A program made the translations under genes and the position numbers. The notes under the pieces were generated by a model. It made no database searches. It was not told the DNA's origin and was given only the letters and a program-made list of their open reading frames with translations. A DNA stretch of 64,000 nucleotides from DASYTH01 sp036002505 (GTDB taxonomy: Bacteria > Actinomycetota > Actinomycetes > Mycobacteriales > Pseudonocardiaceae), in assembly GCF_036002505.1 (NCBI RefSeq), contig NZ_DASYTH010000493.1:3611-67610 (forward strand), given 5' to 3'. Numbering within the stretch: the stretch's first letter is position 1; every line of letters begins with the position of its first letter. Of this stretch, positions 58,011 through 64,000 are shown one piece after another.

Positions 58011-60830
58011 TCAGTACCGGTGGTCGGTGATCTGTCCGGTGACCGCGTTCCAGGTGATGTAGCCGTTGCGGAAGTTCGACCGCGCTCCGCCCGGCACCGC
58101 GAACTCGTCGCTGGTGGGGTAGCCGAGGTAGGAGCGTTCCCAGCCGAGCTGCGCGTACTGCGCCCGGATGCCGTTGACCACCGAGTGCACGCCGGTGGCG
58201 GGGCTCCAGAAGATCGATCCGCCTTGGAAGTGGTTGTAGGTGCCGTAGCCGTCGCGGCTGGTCTCGTCGCTGGTGGGGTAGCCGAGGAAGGACAGCTCCC
58301 AGCCGTAGGCGGCGTACTTGGCCCGGATGCCGTTGATCACGTAGTTGATCCCGGTGGCCGGGCTCCAGAAGATCGAGCCGTACTGGAAGTGGTTGTAGGT
58401 GCCGTAGTTGTCGCGGCTGGTCTCGTCGCTGGTGGGGTAGCCGAGGAAGGACAGCTCGGCGTTCAGCGACCGGTACCGCGCGCGGATGCCGTTGACCACG
58501 AAGTGGGTGCCGCTGTACGGGCTCCAGTAGATCGCGCCGCGCTCCAGCTCGTTGAAGGTGCCGACGTTGTCCCGGCTGGTCTCGTCGGTGGTGGGCACCC
58601 CATACACCAGGTGCCCGCCCGCGACGAGGTAGGTCTGCAGGATGGCGCCGGCCAGGTAGTGCGCCCCGGCGCCGGGCGACCAGTAGACCCGCCCGGCGGT
58701 GTACTCCCGCCAGCGCACGGTCGAGTCGCCCTGCTCCACGGCGACCGGGGTGCCGACCCGGTCGCGCAGGGCGCCGTCGGCGGCGTAGCGGCGGTCGATC
58801 GGCGTCGAGTAGCTGACCGGGAGCACCTGGTCGGCGTCGGGCAGCACCAGCTGCCGGACCCGGTCGGTGTTGCCGTCGCCCCAGCGCTCGAACGAGGCCA
58901 CGCCGTCCTGCGCGTTCGCCGGGGCGACGATGGACAGGTTCGTGCCCACCGTGAACAGCCCGGACGTCGTCTGCTCGGCGCCGATGGTGAAGGTCGCGGC
59001 GGTGTTGCTCTCGATGCTCACCCGACGCTGCTTCGGATGCGCCACGAAGGTCCGGCTCGTGGTCGCTCCCCGGCTGTCGGCGGCCGACGCGGTGATCTCG
59101 AGCCGGCTGTTCCCCGGGTGGCCGGTGAAGACCATCTGGAAGTTCGGCCCACTCTGCTGCTCGCCCGGATGGTCGTGGCAGTACGCGACGGCCGTGCAGT
59201 GCACCAGCAGGACCGACCAGGACACCGGCAGCGGCCCGTCCTCGGTGTCGCTCGAGGTCGCGCTGGCGGTCACACTGTCGCCCACCGCGAACGTCGTGTC
59301 ATCGCGCGGTGCGGTCAACGACAGGGTCGGCGGGCGGTTGGCCGGGTACACGGTCGCGGTCGCCGTGCCCGCCGCGTCCAGCGGGTCGGTGACGGTCAGC
59401 GTCGCGGTGAAGTGATCCGGGCTGGCCGGGTAGGTGTGGGTGGTGACCGGGTCGTCGCCCGCCACGGGCGCGGAGCCGTCGCCGAAGTCCCAGCGGTAGC
59501 GGAACGGATCCCCGTTGGGGTCGGTGGACGCGGCGGCGTCGAAGCGGACCGTCCGGGTGGCCGGGTCGGTCGTGGACCTGAGCACGGCCTGCGGCGGGTT
59601 GTTGCCCGGCGCGTAGACCAGGCGCCGGATCCGGGCCGCGCCGATGTCCGCGAAGACGATGTCGCCGCCGGTGGGGACGGTGGAGAGCTTCACCGGGTTG
59701 CCAAGATCGCTGCCGAACCCGTTGGGTTCCGGAGGTGTCACGAGCTCGCCGCGCTCGTTCGTGCGCAGCGTGAAGATCTGCCCGAAGACGTAGTCGCCGA
59801 AGAACAGCCGGCCGCGGTACTCCGCGGGATAGCTCGCCCCGGTGTACACCACGCCGGCGGCCACCGCTCCGCCCCCGCTGCGGTGCGGATATGACCACAG
59901 CGGACTCGCGGTGGTCGCACCCGCGCACCCCGGCAGGTCGCGGTAGCCCGGGGTGGGCTGGCCTCCCTCCCAGCACGGCCAGCCGTAGTTGTTGCCGGGG
60001 TTGACGACGTCGAGCTCCTCGGTGGTGTACCACCCGACGTCGCCGAGGATCGGCCGGCCGGTGACCGGCTCGAGGGTGAACCGGAACGGGCTGCGGAACC
60101 CGCTGGCATAGGTCAGGGAGCGGACGGACCGGGGGTGGGCGGCGTCGTAGTACGGGTTGGCCGGCGCACCGGAGCCGTCCTGGCGCAGGTGCAGAAGCTT
60201 TCCGTGCAGGTCGTCCGGGTTGAGCGCGCGGAGCGCGACCGGGTCGACGATGTTGTAGTCGGCCGAGTCGCCGATGGACACCCACACCGTGCCGTCCTCG
60301 GCGGCGATCACGCCGGTGATGCCGTGGGACAGGCCGTCGGCCGAGGTCTGGACGAGCGTCTGCTCCCCGCCGAGGCCGGTCGGCGAGCCGTCCGTGGCCG
60401 TGCTCACCGTCCACCTGCTCAGCCTGAGCATGCCGTACTGGCCTGACCCGGGCTGGGTGCTCGGCACGGTGCGCGCGGTGTAGACGGTGTGGCTGGTCGC
60501 GTAGTCGGGCGCGACCGCGATGCCGACCAGACCCATGTCGCCATTCGTGGAGACGCTCAGCGTGGCGATCACGCGCGGTGAGCCCACCTGGGGGACCCAG
60601 GCCACCTTGCCGGTCTTGCCGATCGTGATCAGGCTCTCGTCGGGGAGGTAGGCGAAGTCGGTGAGCTGGTCACCGGGCTGCAGCCCGCTGTCGATGTCCT
60701 GCAACAGGAAACCGGTGGGCAGGACCGGCGCCGCGGCGGCCACCGGGGCGGCGGCCACCGTCACGGCGAGCCCGGCCAGCAACCCCAGCGTGGCGAGAAC
60801 GGACTGCACCCGTGTGCCGCGCAGCCGCAT
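58011..60830 (-). CDS. Secreted sugar dehydrogenase-like beta-propeller with PKD and LGFP repeats
   Basis: 939 residues from ATG 60830; the longer frame lacks a better ribosome site. The signal peptide is VLATLGLLAGLAVTVAAAPV. Residues about 30-395 form a glucose/sorbosone dehydrogenase-type PQQ propeller (GLVGIAVAPDY, LSHGITGVIAAEDGTVWVSI, LHGKLLHLRQDG, GNNYGWPCWEGG). A PKD-like domain follows (YRWDFGDGSAPV, about 420-490), then a second beta domain and, from about 690, five LGFP repeats like those of the GH25 protein. It probably acts at the cell wall on sugars; PQQ use and enzyme activity are inferred from family. Confidence 0.85.
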   Translation of the reverse strand: MRLRGTRVQSVLATLGLLAGLAVTVAAAPVAAAAPVLPTGFLLQDIDSGLQPGDQLTDFAYLPDESLITIGKTGKVAWVPQVGSPRVIATLSVSTNGDMGLVGIAVAPDYATSHTVYTARTVPSTQPGSGQYGMLRLSRWTVSTATDGSPTGLGGEQTLVQTSADGLSHGITGVIAAEDGTVWVSIGDSADYNIVDPVALRALNPDDLHGKLLHLRQDGSGAPANPYYDAAHPRSVRSLTYASGFRSPFRFTLEPVTGRPILGDVGWYTTEELDVVNPGNNYGWPCWEGGQPTPGYRDLPGCAGATTASPLWSYPHRSGGGAVAAGVVYTGASYPAEYRGRLFFGDYVFGQIFTLRTNERGELVTPPEPNGFGSDLGNPVKLSTVPTGGDIVFADIGAARIRRLVYAPGNNPPQAVLRSTTDPATRTVRFDAAASTDPNGDPFRYRWDFGDGSAPVAGDDPVTTHTYPASPDHFTATLTVTDPLDAAGTATATVYPANRPPTLSLTAPRDDTTFAVGDSVTASATSSDTEDGPLPVSWSVLLVHCTAVAYCHDHPGEQQSGPNFQMVFTGHPGNSRLEITASAADSRGATTSRTFVAHPKQRRVSIESNTAATFTIGAEQTTSGLFTVGTNLSIVAPANAQDGVASFERWGDGNTDRVRQLVLPDADQVLPVSYSTPIDRRYAADGALRDRVGTPVAVEQGDSTVRWREYTAGRVYWSPGAGAHYLAGAILQTYLVAGGHLVYGVPTTDETSRDNVGTFNELERGAIYWSPYSGTHFVVNGIRARYRSLNAELSFLGYPTSDETSRDNYGTYNHFQYGSIFWSPATGINYVINGIRAKYAAYGWELSFLGYPTSDETSRDGYGTYNHFQGGSIFWSPATGVHSVVNGIRAQYAQLGWERSYLGYPTSDEFAVPGGARSNFRNGYITWNAVTGQITDHRY

Positions 60831-60997
60831 GTCCGTCCCCTTGTCGCAGATGAAGTCCGACGAGGGGGCCGTGAGCAGGCCTTTTTCCCTCCGCTTGTGG
60901 ACGCATCGTCGATTCGGGTGACCGTGTTTCACCCGGAAGGGAGACTGTGCGAAAAGCAAGGACCGCCCGTGGTCAACGGGCGGTCCTCAGTGACGGA

Positions 60998-61201
60998 TCA
61001 GATGGCGGTGACGCCGGTGGCCTGCGGGCCCTTGGTGCCCTGGCCGATCTCGAACTGAACCCGCTGGCCCTCGTCCAGGCTGCGGAAGCCCTTGCCCTGG
61101 ATCTCCGAGTAGTGCACGAAGACGTCGGCGCTGCCGTCGTCCGGCGCGATGAAGCCGAAGCCCTTCTCGGAGTTGAACCACTTCACAGTGCCTACTGCCA
61201 C
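60998..61201 (-). CDS. cspA: Cold-shock protein, CspA family
   Basis: 67 residues from GTG 61201 with GAGGAGA before it. The whole protein is one OB-fold cold-shock domain: VKWFNSEKGFGFIAPDDG carries RNP1 (KGFGFI) and VFVHYSEI RNP2. It binds single-stranded RNA and DNA and melts structure in mRNA. The frame stays open far upstream (to 61330), but that part is not homologous and more likely is a structured 5' leader (inverted segment CACGCC/GGCGTG near 61237-61252), as in other csp genes. Confidence 0.95.
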   Translation of the reverse strand: MAVGTVKWFNSEKGFGFIAPDDGSADVFVHYSEIQGKGFRSLDEGQRVQFEIGQGTKGPQATGVTAI

Positions 61202-61394
61202 GACTGTCTCCTCGACAGGTCTACCGATAACTTCCACGCCACGGGTGCGGCGTGCGGCCGGTTTCTTCACGGCGACTTCTCCGGCGTACCTGGAGGAATC
61301 GAGAGATGACGACCGTCGACAGTCAAGCACATCCCACCGACCGACGCCGCGTGCGGGGGTTGCGACCAGCCACGGGCTGGGAGACCCTTCCTAG

Positions 61395-61751
61395 GTGAGC
61401 GAGCTTGCTGGTGACCGACCCGTGTCCATCGCCCTCGAACTTGACGAAGCTGGCGTTTCCGTCAACCTCCCCCGCCCCCCGCACCAGGGTGATCAGGTCT
61501 ACGGCGTGCCCTACCGCCCGGTCGAATTCCGCGACGACGACCTGCCCACCGCGCTGGAGCGCTCAGCCGAGTGGCTGCGCCGCACCCAGGAGTGGCTCGG
61601 CGAGCCCGTCGACGTCATCGCCATCCACCTCGACTACGACGACAGCGAAGACTCGCCGTACTACGACGTCAAGCTGCTCTGCAACGAGGAGGACCTGGCC
61701 GGCGCCCCGATCGCGCTCCGCGAGGTCGCTCACCGCTCGAACGGTCATTAG
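61395..61751 (+). CDS. Small acidic hypothetical protein
   Basis: 118 residues from GTG. No membrane segment or signal. It looks like a compact alpha/beta protein: SIALELDEAGVSVNLP, a Trp-containing helix ALERSAEWLRRTQEWLG and strand VIAIHLDYDDSEDSPYYDVK. I do not recognise a named family. The 3' end overlaps the end of the frameshifted cupin gene by four bases. Codon usage is normal, so it is likely expressed. Confidence 0.65.
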   Translation: MSELAGDRPVSIALELDEAGVSVNLPRPPHQGDQVYGVPYRPVEFRDDDLPTALERSAEWLRRTQEWLGEPVDVIAIHLDYDDSEDSPYYDVKLLCNEEDLAGAPIALREVAHRSNGH

Positions 61752-62207
61752 AGCCAGAAGGTGTCGTGGCGGAGCATGAACTCCGCCCGCTCCTCCTCCG
61801 TCATGCCGGCGAGGTCCACCAGGCCCTCGAAGTACCCCTCGCGCGGCGCGCCGGGGGCGAAGTGCAGCAGCATCGACGCCGGCTCCCCGGACTCGTTTCG
61901 GAACGCGTGGATGCCGCCTTCGGGCACATGCACGAAGTCCCCGGGCCGCGTGTCGATCCACCGCGTGCCGTCGTAGATCCGCACGCTGCCGGACAGGATG
62001 AAGAACGACTCCGAGATCGACCGGTGTAAATGACAGTCCCATGTCCCACCGGTACAACCCGAACTGCCCCCCGGTGGACGCACCGGTGGCCAGGTAGTGC
62101 ACCCGCGTTCCGGCCGCGTACACCAGCTCCGGCTCCGCCCCGCCCGCCCGGTAGGTCGCGCTGACCTCGCCACCCTCACCTAGATACCGCGGCTCCGGAT
62201 ACGACAT
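61748..62207 (-). pseudogene. Cupin-domain gene with a frameshift
   Basis: From ATG 62207 the frame reads MSYPEPRYLGEGGEVSATYR to FGLYRWDMG near 62040, then a shift is needed to continue as CHLHRSISESFFILSGSVRI, RPGDFVHVPEGGIHAF and REGYFEGLVDLAGMTEEERA to the stop at 61748. About ten residues that usually precede the HxH metal site are missing at the junction, so a small deletion rather than a single-base sequencing error is likely. In intact cupins this segment binds the metal. GGGAGCAC precedes the ATG. Confidence 0.75.
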
Positions 62208-62223
62208 CCTCGTGCTCCCCTCG

Positions 62224-62706
62224 TCAACCTCGGGCAATCGCGAACCCGTCCAGCGTGGCCTTGACGAACTCGGCGTCCACCCAGTCGCCCGCCCAGCGCA
62301 GCACCGCGATCGCCGAGGTCTTGATCTCCCTCCGCTCCCCGCACAATAGCTCGACAAGATCGGCCAGCCCCGGGTTGTGCCCCACCAGCACCACGCTCGC
62401 CACCTCGTCCGGCCACCCCGCGAGCACCGTCAACAACCGCCCCGGCCCGGCCGCGTACACCCGCTCATCCATCTGCACCGGCGGTTTCCGCGCCAACTCC
62501 GCACTCGCCAGCTTCCACGTCTCCCGCGCCCGCCGCGCCGGTGAGCACACCACCAGATCAAGATCCCCGACGTGCTCCCCCAGCCACTTGCCGATGCCCG
62601 GCGCGTCGCGCCGTCCCCGCTCCGCCAGCGGCCGCTCCTCATCCGGCACCGCCTGCGTCCAGTCCGACTTCGCATGCCGCACCACCACCAGCGTCCGCTC
62701 CGCCAT
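62224..62706 (-). CDS. sixA: SixA-type phosphohistidine phosphatase
   Basis: 160 residues. The histidine phosphatase motif is VVVRHAKSDW (His11), with a second catalytic His in VLVGHNPGLADL. ERPLAERGRRDAPGIGKWL and CSPARRARETW are typical of the SixA branch, which removes phosphate from phospho-histidine domains. Targets in actinobacteria are not known. It precedes the decayed cupin gene by 16 bases and may be cotranscribed with it. Confidence 0.92.
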   Translation of the reverse strand: MAERTLVVVRHAKSDWTQAVPDEERPLAERGRRDAPGIGKWLGEHVGDLDLVVCSPARRARETWKLASAELARKPPVQMDERVYAAGPGRLLTVLAGWPDEVASVVLVGHNPGLADLVELLCGERREIKTSAIAVLRWAGDWVDAEFVKATLDGFAIARG

Positions 62707-62730
62707 CCGCACAGCATCCCAGGGCGTCCG

Positions 62731-62793
62731 GCGAGTTCGACGCTCCAGCAACCGAGTTCGACGTTCGGGCAAGTGAGTCGTACGTTCCGGTGC
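62731..62793 (+). repeat. 21-bp tandem repeat, third family (three units)
   Basis: Units at 62731, 62752 and 62773, with core CGAGTTCGACGTTCGGGCAA. The third unit is degenerate (GAGTCGTACGTTCCGG). It lies past the 3' end of the Cof phosphatase gene and before sixA on the same strand. It shares the 21-base period, but not the sequence, with the other two arrays. Confidence 0.8.
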
Positions 62794-62804
62794 GCTGTGC
62801 GACG

Positions 62805-63605
62805 TCAGAACCAGCGTTCGAGGATCTCGGCTACGCCGTCTTCGGAGTTGGGGGCGGTGATCTCGTCGGCGGCGGTGAGAGCGGCGGGGTGGGCGTTGGC
62901 CATGGCGACGCCGTGGCCGGCCCAGTGGAGCATGGCGACGTCGTTGGGCATGTCGCCGAAGGCGATGACGTCGCGGGGGGCGATGTTGAGGCGGGTGCAG
63001 ACGTCGGCGAGGCCGGTGGCCTTGGTGATGCCGGGGGCGGAGAGCTCGAGCAGGCCGTTGTTGGTGGAGAAGGTGACGTCCACCTGGTGGTCGAGCACCT
63101 CGGCGGCGGCGCGGGCCATCTCGGCGCTGGACATGTCGGAGTGCCGGACGAGGAGTTTGGTGGCCGGATGGCCGAGCACCTCGGCCCGGGGCGCCACCCG
63201 GCCGTGATTGTCCAGGTCGCCCCAGGGGTTGGCGTAGCCGGGCTCCACCACGTACGCCGGTGCCGAGCCGGTCCGCTCGACGGCGATCCGCATCCCGGGC
63301 AGGGCCCGCTCGAGGGCGTGCGCCACGTCGTGCATCAGTACCGGGTCGAGGCCGTGCGCGACGAGCACCCGGTCGGCGCCGATGTCGTAGAGCACCGCGC
63401 CGTTGCCGCACACCGCGTAGCCGGTCAGCCCGGTCTCCTCGGCCACCGGCGGGATCCAGCGTGGTGGACGGCCGGTGACCAGCACGAACGGCGTGCCGGA
63501 CGCGACCACTCGGCGCACCGCCCGGGCGGTCCGCGGGGTCACCCGGGCCATCGGGTCGAGCAGCGTGCCGTCCACGTCGGACGCCACCAACTTGGGCTTC
63601 TCCAC
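62805..63605 (-). CDS. Cof-type HAD-IIB phosphatase
   Basis: 266 residues. HAD motif I is VASDVDGTLLDP, motif II VLVTGRPPRW, motif III Lys in APGITKATGLADV and motif IV FGDMPNDVAMLHWAG. A type IIB cap lies between motifs II and III. Members dephosphorylate sugar phosphates or flavin precursors with broad range. A similar gene lies in the mycobacterial glfT2-serS neighbourhood. It is divergent from the truncated membrane protein at the window end. Confidence 0.93.
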   Translation of the reverse strand: MEKPKLVASDVDGTLLDPMARVTPRTARAVRRVVASGTPFVLVTGRPPRWIPPVAEETGLTGYAVCGNGAVLYDIGADRVLVAHGLDPVLMHDVAHALERALPGMRIAVERTGSAPAYVVEPGYANPWGDLDNHGRVAPRAEVLGHPATKLLVRHSDMSSAEMARAAAEVLDHQVDVTFSTNNGLLELSAPGITKATGLADVCTRLNIAPRDVIAFGDMPNDVAMLHWAGHGVAMANAHPAALTAADEITAPNSEDGVAEILERWF

Positions 63606-63683
63606 AGCACCATCCTGACAAGCACGAGTGACACTGGGGTTGCTTCGGGCTTGGCTCCGCTTGTGAGAAGTATCGTGTGAGCC

Positions 63684-64000
63684 GTGTCCTATCCACCGCA
63701 GCCCGGGTACCCCCAGCCCTACGGCGCCCCGCCGCCCGGCTACGGGTACTACCCGCCGCGGCCGCCGAGCACCGCGCCGGCCTACGTGACCGCTGGGCTG
63801 TTCCTCGTGTGCGGTGTGCTCTCGCTGGTGATCGCCATCGTCAGCTGGGACGGCGTCTCGGGCCCCGGAACGGTGATTGCCTCGGCGATCGGCTTCGCGT
63901 TCTCCAAGGAGACCACGGACAACATCGACTTCGGCATCTCGGTGACCATGACCGTGGCCTGCACGACGCTCACCTTCGCGCTGATCGCGTTGGCACGCCT
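63684..64000 (+). CDS. Pro/Tyr-rich small membrane protein (partial, cut by window end)
   Basis: 105 codons from GTG 63684, continuing beyond the window. A Pro/Gly/Tyr-rich cytoplasmic N-terminus (QPGYPQPYGAPPPGYGYYPP) leads into membrane helices (YVTAGLFLVCGVLSLVIAIV and, later, SVTMTVACTTLTFALIALA). Actinobacteria have many such proteins with disordered YPP-rich tails, of unknown role. No ribosome site is obvious; TATCGT at 63671-63676 might be a -10 element of a nearly leaderless mRNA. Confidence 0.7.
   Translation, partial: MSYPPQPGYPQPYGAPPPGYGYYPPRPPSTAPAYVTAGLFLVCGVLSLVIAIVSWDGVSGPGTVIASAIGFAFSKETTDNIDFGISVTMTVACTTLTFALIALAR

Noticed and set aside
1..64000. tRNA, rRNA or prophage genes
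   Set aside because: No tRNA cloverleaf signals, rRNA sequence, integrase or phage structural genes were recognised by eye; a dedicated scan was not possible.

Overview
The window is about 64 kb of very GC-rich DNA with strong third-position G/C bias, many GTG starts and short intergenic gaps. The gene content (fused cydDC, GlfT2-type galactofuranosyltransferase, LGFP-repeat surface proteins, DosS/DosR-like two-component parts, a ShbA-like sigma factor) points to an actinomycete with an arabinogalactan wall. The small palindromic repeats and overall style suggest Pseudonocardiaceae, probably Amycolatopsis; that genus call is inference. The order pheA, serS, glfT2, Cof-type HAD phosphatase recalls one chromosomal neighbourhood of mycobacteria, so most of the window looks like core chromosome rather than an island.

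Layout. 0-7 kb: end of cydB, a fused cydDC exporter, a GAF histidine kinase, an ArsR regulator with an MFS transporter, and a DosR-like response regulator on the other strand. 7-17 kb: coaA, an acetyltransferase, a secreted GH29-like fucosidase, Hsp20, a macro-domain protein, pheA, a DrrAB-like ABC transporter, an SGNH hydrolase and an arylamine N-acetyltransferase. 17-26 kb: a DUF4232 lipoprotein, a NarL-type two-component system, a sigma factor, a YbdK-type ligase, a TetR regulator with an AurF-like diiron oxygenase, and several decayed genes. 25.7-28 kb: a divergent XRE regulator / CxxC protein pair, a small unlisted ORF and a minimal metallopeptidase. 28-35 kb: a septum-formation protein, a three-gene operon resembling enterobacterial YjfMCL (DUF1190-like, GSP-synthase-like, DUF350), serS and a GH25-LGFP lysozyme. 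35-57.5 kb: a cell-surface glycan region with LhgO, a HAD protein, methyltransferases, two large membrane proteins, GlfT2, gmd-rmd, a flippase, two GT4 and one GT2 glycosyltransferases, a DUF2304 protein and a GalE-like epimerase, with a decayed flippase/GT4 locus inside it. 57.5-64 kb: a sugar dehydrogenase-PKD-LGFP protein, a cold-shock protein, a frameshifted cupin, SixA, a Cof phosphatase and a truncated Pro/Tyr-rich membrane protein.

The most unusual signal is a set of small repeats. Two palindromic families (A, about 57 bp; B, built on an ACGTSACGT-like core) otherwise lie just past gene ends, but one copy of each sits in frame inside cydDC, at the equivalent membrane-domain/ATPase linkers of its two halves. 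Three unrelated arrays share a 21-bp period at gene 3' ends; one is an 84+84 bp palindrome supplying the stop codons of two convergent genes. A 114-bp repeat occurs as an inverted pair around pheA-drrA and carries a mini-ORF with ATGA overlaps at both ends. A 109-bp element is shared by the serS leader and the nat upstream region. A cyclase-like pseudogene at 21.2-21.7 kb has its middle segment flipped onto the other strand.

No rRNA, tRNA, CRISPR array, transposase, integrase or secondary-metabolite megasynthase was seen. I found no clear new defence or metabolic system; the novelty is mainly in the repeats and gene decay.
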